Assembly: GCA_031266025.1 (NCBI GenBank)
Contig: JAISBV010000145.1
Coordinates: 1-49,383, forward strand
Direction of reading: 5' to 3'
Source of the DNA: Eubacteriales Family XIII. Incertae Sedis bacterium
GTDB taxonomy: Bacteria > Bacillota > Clostridia > Peptostreptococcales > Anaerovoracaceae
DNA: 49,383 nt
Part shown: piece by piece, positions 1-9,029 of the stretch
Numbering within the stretch: position 1 is the first letter of the stretch
How the letters are laid out: every line of letters begins with the position of its first letter
Made by a program: the position numbers and the translations under genes
The notes under the pieces: model-generated
Seen by the model: the letters and a program-made list of their open reading frames with translations, nothing else
Database searches by the model: none
Told to the model about the DNA's origin: nothing

Positions 1-752
1 GCGTAGCTCAGCAGTCTGAACAGCATGGACGCGACTTCCGCGCGCGTCACGCCGCCGTCCGGCCTGACAGAACCGTCGGGATATCCGTTGATGTACGCGA
101 TACGGTCAATGAGGAAGCCCGCGAGAGGGGTGGCGCCCTCGTCTATATCAACGGTGAGACTTGTGCCTGTCACAGCCCCGCCTCCCGCGCCGCCGCCGGG
201 GCTGCCCGAGTTGCCCGTGTTATCCGGATCGGCCGTCGTTCCGTCGGCGCGTCCCACGTTTATCACAAAGTGCTCGCCTTCCCGCAGATCGCCTTCCACG
301 GTTTCACCGTCTTCCGCCAAACGCGCTATCTTCATACGAGAAAGCGTGAGCGTGCTCGGCGCGTCGCCCTCATAGCTGAATGTCAGCGTACCGACGTTCA
401 TGCTGCCCGAATAGTTGTTTAAAACACTCGCAAAACCGAACAGATACATCCCGTTTGCATAACGGACGCCGCCCTCGTCGGGCATCTCGCTCACAGAAGC
501 GCCAAGTTCGGCGCTTTTCTCATATTTCAGAAGCTTGACGTCGGCGCCGCCGTCTATATCAAGGCCGAACTCCGCGCTCGCAAACGGCGCATCCTCGTTC
601 ACGCGGATTTCAACCGTAAATTCCTTCGCATCCGCGGGTACATTAAGGCTTGAGGTCGCCGCAAACGCGGGGCACGCCGCCGCCGTAAGCCCGACAAGGG
701 CGAAAGCCGCGCACAGCGCGGCTCGCAATATCCCGTTTACGATTTTAATCAT
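1..752 (-). CDS. Secreted cohesin-like / SLH-domain protein, partial (runs off left edge)
   Basis: Seen: the frame opens with ATG at 752 and stays open to base 1, so the C-terminus is missing. Residues 1-31 form a signal peptide ending CPAFA. About residues 33-150 read as a beta-sandwich of cohesin type (FTVEIRVNEDAPFASAEFGL). A Gly/Pro-rich linker follows (GNSGSPGGGAGG), then the start of an SLH domain (AYINGYPDGSVRPDGGVTRA). Known: SLH domains hold proteins to secondary cell-wall polymers, and cohesins bind dockerins. Context: its ATG overlaps the TGA of the upstream dockerin protein by 4 bp (ATGA), so the two are translationally coupled. Inferred: a wall-bound receptor that could dock the neighbour. 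Function of the cohesin-like fold is uncertain because sequence similarity is weak. Confidence 0.75.
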   Translation of the reverse strand, partial: MIKIVNGILRAALCAAFALVGLTAAACPAFAATSSLNVPADAKEFTVEIRVNEDAPFASAEFGLDIDGGADVKLLKYEKSAELGASVSEMPDEGGVRYANGMYLFGFASVLNNYSGSMNVGTLTFSYEGDAPSTLTLSRMKIARLAEDGETVEGDLREGEHFVINVGRADGTTADPDNTGNSGSPGGGAGGGAVTGTSLTVDIDEGATPLAGFLIDRIAYINGYPDGSVRPDGGVTRAEVASMLFRLLSY

Positions 753-3700
753 ATATTCGCCCTTACGTACACCAGTATCTGCATGAGATCGGCTATATCT
801 ATGGCGCTGTCGTCGTCCGCGATGTCCATATGGCTCACGGCGCTCCAATCGGCGCTTTCACTGTTCTTGCCCAAATGTCTCTGCAGCTCCGCAATGTCGC
901 CGTAATCCACGCTGCCGTTCAGGTCGAAGTCATAGCCGTGGAACACGTCGGTTTCCGACGGGGTGGGGCTTTCTATCCTGAGATTTACAGAATTGCCTTC
1001 GGCGTTGTAGCCGCCGGCGCCTATGTAACCGATTTCCGCAGAGACCGCTGCTCCGGGCGCCGCAGCGTTAAACGTCAGGTTCAGGATGTTCGTGAGATTT
1101 TGAACGCTCACGCCCACGCCGTCGTTTTTCATCATGCTGACGAAGAGGACGCCGTCGCGTTCGTTACCTTTTCTGTCCTTGCCGTCGCTTACTTCGAACA
1201 GCTCGAAGCCTGCGGAGGGCGTCGCCGATTTGAATTGCAGCTTGTCGCTGTCGTAAGCAAACTCTATGTCTATGAGACTGATCTTGTTGCTGTCCGCATC
1301 GACCGAGAGGGCGTACTCAAGATCGCGTCCCGCCACGGTTTTTTCACTGACGGTGATACGCGCGAATCCGTCATAACCGTCCGGTACGCTCGGGTCGTTC
1401 GGATCGCCGGGATTGCCGGGATCGCCGGGGTCGCCGGGATCGCCGGGATCCTCGGAAAGCAGAGCTATGCGGCGCGAGAATTCCGTTTCATTTCCTGAGG
1501 GATCGACGGCCTTCAGCGTAAATATTATCTCGCTGACGCCCATACCCGCGGCAATCTCAAGCTCCGACGCGCCGAACGATGTGGCGAGAGCTTCCGCGTT
1601 CGGAATCTCGTATTCCGGTATCAGGTTGACCTCGGCGTCGCCCATTGCCGCGATCACTCCGTCGATCTTCGCCGTGAGCGTCACGGATGAGCTGTTATCG
1701 GCGGCCTTTATAGCAGGCAGGGTCGCGCCTTCGCCTATAAGAATGTATTCGGGAAGTTCCCCGTCTATACGAATGACGGGATCAGTCTTGTCTATCGAAG
1801 GCAGTTCGCGGTTGGCCAATACATCTATCTGCGTATCGCTCAATGGCTCACTGTATACGCGGGCCGTCGATACGGAGCCGCGCATAGCCGCTTCTATGCC
1901 GCCGCTGCCGCTCGAGTCGCCGCCGATCACGAGACTGCGAGATTGCGCTCCCGGCTTCGAAATGTCGCCGCTCGCGGGAAAACCGGCTTTGAGTACGCCG
2001 TTAATGTAGAGCTTCACCATGCCTTCTTCTTTGTCGTATACTCCCGCGACGTGATACCATTTACTGAAATCAAGTCCCGTAACCTTGGGAATTTTGTAGC
2101 TGCCGCCCACGTGACACCAAAATTCAAGAGAAAATGTTTCGGCGCCTTCGGAGCTGATTTCAAGACCGTAACCGGCGCTCTGCATATTGCCGATGAGATC
2201 CACATAACTCCCCGTGAACGGATCAACCTTGAATACGGATTCGAGTGTCAGACCGTCCAGAGTCTTTTCGTAGTCGGCCGCGCTCCAGGCGGTCATCCAA
2301 GCCTGCGACGTACTGCCTGTAAAGTTCGCGGCGTACTTGCCGAGCTCATCGTCGAACGTTATATTGCCGGCCGATCCGCCGCTGAATGAACGGTTCATCG
2401 CGTGATCCGATATAAGGCCGTCCGCGAAGTCGACGTTCAGCATGTCCGCCGGGGCCACGCCTTGCCTGTATACGTCAAAGCTGTCCTCTGTTTCAGGCGC
2501 CGTGCCCTGCGTCGTGAAGACGGCCGTCAAAGGAACGCTTTCCGCTCCGCCGCCTTCCCAGCCGCCCTGATAGCCCTGAGCCGCTCCCATGGCGTCATAG
2601 GCGTAGACGCGCACCTCGTACTCGGCGCCTCTTTTCAGTCCGGCTACGTTGCTGCTTATCGTTCCGGGCGTCGGAAGGAAGTAAAACTCAGAGAACGTCT
2701 TGAAGCTTACGTCCGTCAGACCCGTGGACTTGTTGATGAAATCATATTTGTATGACTGAACAACGTCGTCCTTATGTCCGCCTGCGGGGATATGCGCCTG
2801 CGGGAAGCTCACGTTGGCGACGGTTTCGCCTATCTGCGTCACGCTGATCTCGGCGTCCTCGTCGAACTCGGGCGCTACGGCCTGCGAGACGCGCTTTGCC
2901 GCCGTATAGGGACGCTCGGCGCCCGGGGCCGCGTCAAAGCTCCACGTCTGCTCTATCCACTCGTGGGATATAAAGTCGTAGTTTCTGACGGTCACATCGC
3001 TGCCGTCGGCCGTTACGAGCAGACCCTGTGCGGCGTTACCGGAATTCGGAGGAACGCTGCCGTAGATCATGCCCGTTTCCATCTCGAAGTATTTCAGCGT
3101 AACAGTGTTTATGGCCGTGTATCCGCCGTCCTTCTGCCATATGCTCTTCGGGTGGTTGTTCGGCGAATGGATGTGTCCCGCGAACGTTACGGCTCTCGGA
3201 TGATTGTCGAATACCGTCTCGAAGCCAAAACCGTACCATTCGTGCGACGCGTAAAACGTGTTCTTGATCGGATGATGGAAAAATACAAATACGGGCTTGT
3301 CCGGCGAAGCCGCTTCGGCGATCTGAAGCTGCTCTTCGAGCCAATTTACGGCATAGCCGTATGTGCTCGTATTGCTTTGGCTCGCGCGTCCCGTTTCGGC
3401 GTCAAGCGTACCGGCGCCGGGGCTGACCGTGATGAAATAGTAGCCGTTCACGATTTTAACGTCGTTCGCCTTGTTGCCCGTCGCGCTCTCGAAGTTCGCC
3501 CATTTGTTTTCCTCGTGATTGCCCATAGAGGCTATGAGCAACACATCGTCGGACTTGCCGGCCTGCATGGCGGCCTTCCAAGCGTTGAGCTGTCCGATGT
3601 TGCCGTTGTCCGTCAGATCGCCCGCGACGACGACGGCGTCCGTACCGAGATTGCTGTAAAACTCGAAGGCTTCGGTCGTGCGCGCCTGCGTCGTGTAATT

Positions 3701-5524
3701 TGTCTCCGTGATATGCGTATCGGAGATAACGCCGAATGTTACCGTATCACCTTCCGGCGGCTCTTCATTGCCCTTGGACATATCGCGTTTCGAAAGTTCT
3801 CCCACCTCGTATTCGCTCAGCTGCCGGCTGTAGATGCGAAGAGAAGCTATCGCGCCCGTGAACGCGCTTTCCGCTTCGCCGTTCCCGTCGACGTCGCCGC
3901 CTATAACGAAGAAACGCGACGCGGCCGCCGGCAAGGGAAGATCGTTCCACTGGCGCACGGTTCCGCGAAGCACACCGTTCAGATACAGGGCCATCTCATA
4001 GCCGTCGTAGACCGCCGTCGCCTGATACCACTCGCCGTATGTAACGGCGCCCGTCAGTTCGATGTAGGGGCCGTTCGTATAAGGGGTCTTCATATAAAGC
4101 TTCAGGTTGGCTGTATTCGCGTCATTGGGTTCGATATCGAGACCTATGCCCTCGGCGTCGGTCATATTGCCAAAAACGCTCGCCTTGCCGTCCGCGCGCT
4201 CCGCTTTGAATGTTACGGCCGCAGTCATCCCGTCGCCGCCCGTGTCGACGCCGTCGCCGTCGAATTTGGCGTCGTGTATCTTGGCGTAGTCCTGCTCGCT
4301 CCAAGGCGTCAGGTAGGTCTTGGACGCGTCGCCGCCTATGTTCGCGACGTATCTGCCGAGCGTTTCATCCGCGGAGATATTTTCGGCGCCCGTATTTCCC
4401 GAAAAGACGCGCGCGTAAGAGGACGAATCCGCGATTCCGCTCTCGCCGAATTCCGCGCTGAGCATGTCGCCGTTTCCGGCGTTGTCGCTCCACTCACCGG
4501 AGTTGACCAAGAGCTCCTTGCCTTTGAGAAACAGCCCCGATATATCGCTTTGCGAGAACGTTTCGTTCTTCATAACGAAGTCGTCAAGCAGCATATCGAC
4601 GTCATAGCCTTTATCTTTGCCGTTGTAGAATGTAGCGTTTTCCGAATTGTCGTAGCTCTGCCCTATAAGCGTGTGCAGCAGATTCCCGGGAACGCCGCCC
4701 GTGAGATCCATGTCCACATCCAAACGCTTCACGCCGTTGCAGTAGGAATATATCTTGTTATTGTCCACGTCAAATACGACTGCCACGTGCTGCCATCCCG
4801 TGACGCCCGGATCGGTGCGCGCCACAACCTGGTCATAGCGTCCGCCCTGCTCCGTCTTGACATTCAACTTTATTTCCTTCCATCGCGTCGCTATATGCAG
4901 CAGAAAGCCCGGGTTGTTGCCGCTGCTCCAACCTTTGTTGCTGAATATCACGGGATCCCCGCCGCGCGCGCCTTGGACGTTCACCCAGAACGCGAGCGAA
5001 AAGTTTCCGCTGTAGTCGAGCGCCGCCGATTCGGGGCCCTCAAGTTCGATATAGTTGTATCCGTCAAGGCGGATCGCCTTTCCTTCCACGCCGTCTTCGT
5101 AGTGTTCCTCGGCGTCGTAGCCGTTGATGTAAACAGCGGCGGGGTCGCCCGTTTCGTTCGCCAAATTCCCTTCGAAATTCAGGTTGAAGTCCATCTTTGT
5201 CTCGGCCGCGCCACCGGCCGCAGACATAGGCATCATATTGAATTCTTCCTCGACCGGGGCTTCAGTTTCCGAGGCTTCAGTTTCCGGAACTTCGGAAATC
5301 TCTTCCCCGTTCGGCGCGGGCTCTTCACTCTGCGGAGGCGTCTCTTCCTCTGCGAGCTCTTCCGCCGGAGCTTCACCGATTTCGTTCTGCTGCGCTTCGT
5401 TCACGGGTTCTTCGCCGTCGGCAAAAACAGCCCCGAATCCCGCGAAGGCCGATGCGACCGAAAACAGCATCAGCACGGCCAAGAGCGCCGCAGTCCTTCT
5501 GTACAACGCGTAATTTGCTTTCAT
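749..5524 (-). CDS. Large secreted metallophosphatase with LamG, cohesin-like and dockerin domains
   Basis: About 1590 residues. Order seen: signal peptide (ends VFADG); acidic Glu/Pro stretch to about 110; LamG-like domains near 115-330 and 355-580; calcineurin-like phosphoesterase near 595-860 with VISDTHI, VVAGDLTDNG, SMGNHE, FFHHP and FAGHIHS, so every metal-ligand motif of the family is present; a fibronectin-III-like stretch near 890-1010; a third LamG-like domain near 1030-1250; a GDP repeat linker; a cohesin-like domain near 1400-1530; and a type I-like dockerin at the end with two calcium loops (DFDLNGSVDYGD and DIADDDSAIDIAD). Start: ATG at 5524 is 10 nt from AGGAGG; an in-frame TTG at 5533 lies too close to it. 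Inferred: an extracellular phosphoesterase or nuclease-like enzyme acting on glycan or envelope substrates, assembled on the surface through cohesin-dockerin contacts. Substrate unknown. Confidence 0.85.
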   Translation of the reverse strand: MKANYALYRRTAALLAVLMLFSVASAFAGFGAVFADGEEPVNEAQQNEIGEAPAEELAEEETPPQSEEPAPNGEEISEVPETEASETEAPVEEEFNMMPMSAAGGAAETKMDFNLNFEGNLANETGDPAAVYINGYDAEEHYEDGVEGKAIRLDGYNYIELEGPESAALDYSGNFSLAFWVNVQGARGGDPVIFSNKGWSSGNNPGFLLHIATRWKEIKLNVKTEQGGRYDQVVARTDPGVTGWQHVAVVFDVDNNKIYSYCNGVKRLDVDMDLTGGVPGNLLHTLIGQSYDNSENATFYNGKDKGYDVDMLLDDFVMKNETFSQSDISGLFLKGKELLVNSGEWSDNAGNGDMLSAEFGESGIADSSSYARVFSGNTGAENISADETLGRYVANIGGDASKTYLTPWSEQDYAKIHDAKFDGDGVDTGGDGMTAAVTFKAERADGKASVFGNMTDAEGIGLDIEPNDANTANLKLYMKTPYTNGPYIELTGAVTYGEWYQATAVYDGYEMALYLNGVLRGTVRQWNDLPLPAAASRFFVIGGDVDGNGEAESAFTGAIASLRIYSRQLSEYEVGELSKRDMSKGNEEPPEGDTVTFGVISDTHITETNYTTQARTTEAFEFYSNLGTDAVVVAGDLTDNGNIGQLNAWKAAMQAGKSDDVLLIASMGNHEENKWANFESATGNKANDVKIVNGYYFITVSPGAGTLDAETGRASQSNTSTYGYAVNWLEEQLQIAEAASPDKPVFVFFHHPIKNTFYASHEWYGFGFETVFDNHPRAVTFAGHIHSPNNHPKSIWQKDGGYTAINTVTLKYFEMETGMIYGSVPPNSGNAAQGLLVTADGSDVTVRNYDFISHEWIEQTWSFDAAPGAERPYTAAKRVSQAVAPEFDEDAEISVTQIGETVANVSFPQAHIPAGGHKDDVVQSYKYDFINKSTGLTDVSFKTFSEFYFLPTPGTISSNVAGLKRGAEYEVRVYAYDAMGAAQGYQGGWEGGGAESVPLTAVFTTQGTAPETEDSFDVYRQGVAPADMLNVDFADGLISDHAMNRSFSGGSAGNITFDDELGKYAANFTGSTSQAWMTAWSAADYEKTLDGLTLESVFKVDPFTGSYVDLIGNMQSAGYGLEISSEGAETFSLEFWCHVGGSYKIPKVTGLDFSKWYHVAGVYDKEEGMVKLYINGVLKAGFPASGDISKPGAQSRSLVIGGDSSGSGGIEAAMRGSVSTARVYSEPLSDTQIDVLANRELPSIDKTDPVIRIDGELPEYILIGEGATLPAIKAADNSSSVTLTAKIDGVIAAMGDAEVNLIPEYEIPNAEALATSFGASELEIAAGMGVSEIIFTLKAVDPSGNETEFSRRIALLSEDPGDPGDPGDPGNPGDPNDPSVPDGYDGFARITVSEKTVAGRDLEYALSVDADSNKISLIDIEFAYDSDKLQFKSATPSAGFELFEVSDGKDRKGNERDGVLFVSMMKNDGVGVSVQNLTNILNLTFNAAAPGAAVSAEIGYIGAGGYNAEGNSVNLRIESPTPSETDVFHGYDFDLNGSVDYGDIAELQRHLGKNSESADWSAVSHMDIADDDSAIDIADLMQILVYVRANI
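1401..1452 (-). repeat. Short tandem coding repeat (Gly-Asp-Pro linker)
   Basis: Near-identical 9-bp units on the minus strand encode a run of Gly-Asp-Pro triplets with one Asn substitution. It is a flexible linker between the Ig-like and cohesin-like parts of the large metallophosphatase. Such repeats may change copy number by slippage in multiples of three residues. Confidence 0.7.
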
Positions 5525-5878
5525 TTCGTTCAAATCCTCCTCTGTTTGTTACTCTTGCGCTTAGGGACTGTAGCCAAATAATGTGGGCAGGCGACAGTTC
5601 CTTACTTGTATTTATGGGATCAAGCCCGGTCATGCATAGGGGGATTTAACGGCGTTCTCCCCCGGCGCAGCCCGGCATTGTTGTCACGCACGGACAAAAG
5701 CCCGTCTACATTTACAGTATCCGCCGCGCGTGTTAAATCCAAAACGGTGTTTGTGTAAAATCCTCGGTAATTCGCAAATTTTCGGAGCCTGCGGGCTGTT
5801 CCGGGTTTGGCGCGGACTTTACACGGAGCTAAAGTCTTCTTTACATACACGGGATATACTTTGAACAGGAGGTGACAT
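5525..5878. other. Divergent intergenic region with hairpins in the minus-strand leader
   Basis: 354 bp between the metallophosphatase (minus) and the YibE/F gene (plus). Seen: an inverted repeat with arms 5564-5571 (GGGACTGT) and 5594-5601 (ACAGTTCC), and another with arms GGGGGA at 5639-5644 and TCCCCC at 5658-5663. Both would fold in the 5' leader of the minus gene. I do not recognise a known riboswitch class. No clear promoter was found for either direction. Confidence 0.4.
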
Positions 5879-7069
5879 ATGAGAACTGATACGTTAAGAA
5901 CCGGTACGGCAAGAAAGGTGAAGACGCCGGTCGGAGAAATTCTGACATTCGCGGCCGTCGCCGCGCTCACGGTAATATTTCTTATAACGGGCGCCCGCGC
6001 CATAACGGGATTTGTCAGCGTGGCCGACCCGAATCTGCGCTACTATAAGGCGGTAGTGACGGAAACAGACGATTCGCTGTTGGCGCTTCCGGACTACGGC
6101 GGCGAACGCGAATTCGGTTTGCAGATCGTGAATTTGCGGTTGACGGAAGGCCCGTTCGAAGGCAGGAACACAGTCGCGCGAAATTCCGTTATGCCGGACA
6201 GCTATGTCAAGCCGTCCGTTGGGGACGAGATGATCGTCAGCGTCGACGTCCGCGATAACGGCGAGATTTATACCATGCTCATAAGCCATTATCGTGTGCC
6301 GGGGCTGCTGTTCGCTATAGCGGTGTTCGTACTTCTGCTCATAGTTACGTGCAAGGGCAAGGGGCTCCGCGCGCTGTTCGGCCTTGTTTTCACATTGGTT
6401 ACGATATTCTTTTTCACGATACCGCGCATATACGAGGGCGATTCGCCGGTATTTTGCGCCATATTCACGTCTATGCTCACAGCCGGCGTTTCGCTTCTGC
6501 TGCTCAACGGCTACACGAAAAAAACGCTCGCGTCCGTGTTGGCGACGTTCGCGGGCTTCTGTGCGGCGGGTCTTATTTTCGGCGTGTTTTCCGCCTTGTC
6601 GAATCTGTCGGGATATAACGCGCAGCAGCTCGGAATGCTGTCGTATTTCGCCGCCAATTCGGGTATGCGCCTTAAGTATCTGCTGTTCGCGGGCGTGTTG
6701 ATCGCGTCGATAGGCGCGGTTATGGATGTGAGCATGTCTGTCGCGTCTGCGGTCTACGAGGTGCGTACGGCGGACGCGAGCCTTGGCGTGAACGCTTTGT
6801 TCAAGTCGGGCATGGAGGTCGCGAAGGACGCGATAGGAACGATGAGCAATACGCTGATTTTGGCGTTTACGGGCGGAGCGCTCGCGAATCTCATGGCGCT
6901 CATGGGTTACGGCATACAGTTCAACCGCTTTATCAATTCAAATTATATAGCCTTGGAAATAGGGCAGGGTCTGTCCGCGAGCGCGGCGCTTATCGTTACG
7001 GCGCCGCTGACGTCGCTCTTCGCCGCAGTTATATACAGCGGGCGTTTCGTGAAGAGAGACGTAAGGTGA
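5879..7069 (+). CDS. YibE/F family integral membrane protein
   Basis: 396 residues. Seen: an N-terminal membrane segment near 22-44, an extracytoplasmic domain of about 100 residues, then about seven hydrophobic segments from residue 140 on (for example LLFAIAVFVLLLIVTC) with the stretch GAVMDVSMSVASAVYEV typical of YibE/F proteins. Start: AGGAGG lies 6 nt before the ATG. Known: the family is widespread in Gram-positive bacteria and its function is unsettled; a transport role has been suggested. It is a single-gene unit here, followed by a strong inverted repeat. Length matches full-size members of the family. Confidence 0.85.
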   Translation: MRTDTLRTGTARKVKTPVGEILTFAAVAALTVIFLITGARAITGFVSVADPNLRYYKAVVTETDDSLLALPDYGGEREFGLQIVNLRLTEGPFEGRNTVARNSVMPDSYVKPSVGDEMIVSVDVRDNGEIYTMLISHYRVPGLLFAIAVFVLLLIVTCKGKGLRALFGLVFTLVTIFFFTIPRIYEGDSPVFCAIFTSMLTAGVSLLLLNGYTKKTLASVLATFAGFCAAGLIFGVFSALSNLSGYNAQQLGMLSYFAANSGMRLKYLLFAGVLIASIGAVMDVSMSVASAVYEVRTADASLGVNALFKSGMEVAKDAIGTMSNTLILAFTGGALANLMALMGYGIQFNRFINSNYIALEIGQGLSASAALIVTAPLTSLFAAVIYSGRFVKRDVR

Positions 7070-7086
7070 TACGCCGGTAACGAGGA

Positions 7087-7116
7087 GGGATCGCCGGTCT
7101 AATGAACGGCGATCCC
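7087..7116 (+). terminator. Inverted repeat after YibE/F gene, probable terminator
   Basis: Perfect 10-bp arms (GGGATCGCCG at 7087-7096, CGGCGATCCC at 7107-7116) start 17 bp after the stop codon. There is no T-run behind it, so termination efficiency is doubtful; it could equally protect the mRNA end. Confidence 0.5.
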
Positions 7117-7341
7117 CGATGTGCTCACTGCGGCGGACGGCGCGGCTTCCCCTTTTTGACGCCGCGCTTTCCGTCTCGCGTACGGGAAATCCTCCCGCCT
7201 TTAACAATACCGACCCTTTGACTGTTGCATTATACCCCGAGTTCCGGGCGCACAGCCATAGATATACCTTTCGGCAAGCTTACATTTTTGTAAGGGGAAG
7301 CCGCCGTTCTTCGCGCCGATATTGCTTTTCGCCTTTGGTTT
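7117..7341. other. Intergenic stretch without a recognised gene
   Basis: Contains only short arms such as GCGCGGC/GCCGCGC near 7139-7170. No coding pattern or RNA gene was recognised before the interspersed repeat that begins at 7342. Confidence 0.4.
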
Positions 7342-7484
7342 ATTACGCAAACGGGTTCAATACCCTGTAGCTTGCTATGTCTCTTCATTCATAACGTAGG
7401 GTATTGAACCCACTCCTAATAACTTCCTATCGTATCAAACTGCCCGGCTCTCTGATCCCCCGTAGTCTTGCCGGGGGCAGTTTA
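7342..7484. repeat. Interspersed double-hairpin repeat, copy A (143 bp)
   Basis: Nearly identical to 22099-22268. Two stem-loops are seen: GGGTTCAATACCC pairs with GGGTATTGAACCC, and AAACTGCCC pairs with GGGCAGTTT at the right end. It lies about 130 bp upstream of the MFS gene. Copy B carries an extra 27 bp after the first arm. A 29-bp piece of the right end recurs at 15575-15603. It has no coding capacity and looks like a MITE or a bacterial palindromic unit. Confidence 0.8.
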
Positions 7485-7560
7485 TCTTCGCGAAACTCCG
7501 CAATAAAAGCAATTTTTTTTGCAAAGAATGGTAAGGACTCGAAAAAATAAAAATGATATC

Positions 7561-7588
7561 CTCTCTTTGTTGACAGCGACAAAGAGAG
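7561..7588. promoter_or_regulatory. Inverted repeat upstream of the MFS gene
   Basis: Arms CTCTCTTTG (7561-7569) and CAAAGAGAG (7580-7588) are a perfect 9-bp match around a 10-nt loop holding TTGACA. It ends 13 bp before the AAAAGGAGG ribosome-binding site. It could be an operator, perhaps for the AraC-type regulator at 10004-10900, or a leader hairpin. Treating TTGACA as a -35 box would put the transcription start inside the ribosome-binding site, so I do not call a promoter. Confidence 0.45.
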
Positions 7589-7615
7589 TTCAATATTTTT
7601 GAAAAGGAGGTAAAT

Positions 7616-8932
7616 ATGTCAAGTGAGATCGAATCGGGCAAATACGAGCGAAAGAAAATGAGTTTTATGATCGGGTACAGTTTTATCATCCATTCATTCT
7701 TGATGTATTGGATACAAGGTATTATGACAACAAGCGGCAATAATATCTTCATTCCGTATTTCGTGAACAATTTCGGCTGGGAAAGAACAACTATTCTGAA
7801 CTGGTTGACCGTAGCCGCGTTTACAGCTGTTTTCGGCGCCACCTTTTTTGCGCAGATGGTCAAGAAATTCGGCCCTCGGAAGGTTACGGTCATCACGCTG
7901 CTTGTAGGCGGTGTTTTTACTGTATTGTTCGGGCGTGTTTCGGTGTTGGGCATTTTTATAGGGGTATCTGTCGTCATCTTTATTTTTGCCCAAGGTTGGG
8001 CCGGCGTTACGACGAACACGTTGATTACCAACTGGTATCCGCGCAGAAAAGCGATAATACTGGGGATTACTACAATGGGGCTTCCTTTCGCATCCATAGC
8101 GTTTGTGCCTACGTTGAATTATCTGGTCAACAACATAAGTTTCCCGTTCGCATATCTCTGTGTCGGCATCCTTATGATCATTATTGGAATTGCGAGTATC
8201 TTTTGGGTAAAAGATAATCCCGAAGATGTGGGATTGTCTCCTGACAATGATGATTTGACCGAAGCGCAGATGAAAAACGCCGTAGCCAAACTGAAAAACT
8301 TTCAAAGTCAATGGTCGCTCGGCAAGTTGCTTCGCGACCGCAACGCATGGTTATTGGTGATTGCTTTCGGCGTGATGTTCATGTGTAACAAAGGTATGAT
8401 TGGCCAAATGGTCTATTACTTTATTGACAAAGGTTTTGATCAACCGCAGGCAATCCTGTTTATTTCGCGTATTTCGTTCTGCGGCCTTGCCGGCAGTTAT
8501 ATTTGGGGATTTATAGATGACAGAATAGGAACAAAACAAGCTTCCGTACTGTACGGTTTTATTTACGGCTTGGGGTTTTTCCTCATGTTCCTCGGGCAGG
8601 CCAACGCAGTCATGTGGATAGGGGTCATTATTTTCGAATTTTGCATGGGCGGCATCGGCAACCTCATTCCGTCAATGATAGTGACCTGTTACGGCCGGTA
8701 TGAATTTCCCACAGTCAACAGGCTGCTCAATCCTATTATTGCGACAATATATGCGTTGGCCAACTGGTCTATAGGCTTTTCCGCGGATATTATGGGCGGA
8801 ACGGGCCGGGCGCCCGTCGTGTACGCCGCCTTGGTGGTAATATGCGCGCTGCTCATTATCGCAATCAAACCGAACCCGAGAAAAGATTTGGACTATAATA
8901 CGCCTGTCGCAACGGAAGGCGATAAACGGTAA
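7616..8932 (+). CDS. MFS transporter, oxalate/formate antiporter (OFA)-like
   Basis: 438 residues with about 12 hydrophobic segments split by a polar central loop near 195-240, as in the major facilitator superfamily. The N-terminal half resembles the OFA group (GWAGVTTNTLITNWYPRRKA). Start: AAAAGGAGG is 5 nt upstream of the ATG. Neighbours: it is followed after 94 bp by an ACMSD-like amidohydrolase with no terminator between, then by a convergent AraC-type gene. Known: OFA members include carboxylate exchangers and monocarboxylate carriers. Inferred: import of an organic acid, or exchange of acid for its product, for the enzyme next door. The substrate cannot be told from sequence. Confidence 0.85.
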   Translation: MSSEIESGKYERKKMSFMIGYSFIIHSFLMYWIQGIMTTSGNNIFIPYFVNNFGWERTTILNWLTVAAFTAVFGATFFAQMVKKFGPRKVTVITLLVGGVFTVLFGRVSVLGIFIGVSVVIFIFAQGWAGVTTNTLITNWYPRRKAIILGITTMGLPFASIAFVPTLNYLVNNISFPFAYLCVGILMIIIGIASIFWVKDNPEDVGLSPDNDDLTEAQMKNAVAKLKNFQSQWSLGKLLRDRNAWLLVIAFGVMFMCNKGMIGQMVYYFIDKGFDQPQAILFISRISFCGLAGSYIWGFIDDRIGTKQASVLYGFIYGLGFFLMFLGQANAVMWIGVIIFEFCMGGIGNLIPSMIVTCYGRYEFPTVNRLLNPIIATIYALANWSIGFSADIMGGTGRAPVVYAALVVICALLIIAIKPNPRKDLDYNTPVATEGDKR

Positions 8933-8984
8933 ACATTGACTTTGCCGAGTGCGGCGATTCGTAAACTATTGTTGAAGTTTTGCG

Positions 8985-9029
8985 AAAAGGAGGAGGTATA
9001 AACACAGCTGTGTTATACAAAATGAAATG
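8985..9029 (+). promoter_or_regulatory. Ribosome-binding site separated from start codon by a palindrome
   Basis: AAAAGGAGGAGG (8985-8996) is about 30 nt from the ATG at 9027, too far for normal initiation. Between them AACACAGCTGTGTT (9001-9014) is a perfect palindrome, extended by GTAT/ATAC (8996-8999 and 9015-9018) with one bulged base. If it folds in mRNA, about 23 nt are looped out and the effective spacing becomes about 10 nt. A two-codon frame (ATG AAA TGA at 9022) overlaps the true start. Confidence 0.5.

Noticed and set aside
1399-1455. CRISPR-like or satellite repeat
   Set aside because: The short units translate to a Gly-Asp-Pro linker in frame and have no spacers.
2774-5581. A 935-codon open frame on the plus strand opposite the metallophosphatase gene
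   Set aside because: It lies wholly antisense to a gene with clear domains, its product is rich in Arg/Val with no recognisable motif, and high G+C at third positions explains the openness.
5564-5663. Known riboswitch (for example cyclic di-GMP) upstream of the metallophosphatase gene
   Set aside because: The inverted repeats are present but none of the conserved core sequences of classes I know could be matched.
7570-7599. Promoter TTGACA...TATTTT for the MFS gene
   Set aside because: Transcription would begin inside the ribosome-binding site; TTGACA is also the loop of an inverted repeat.
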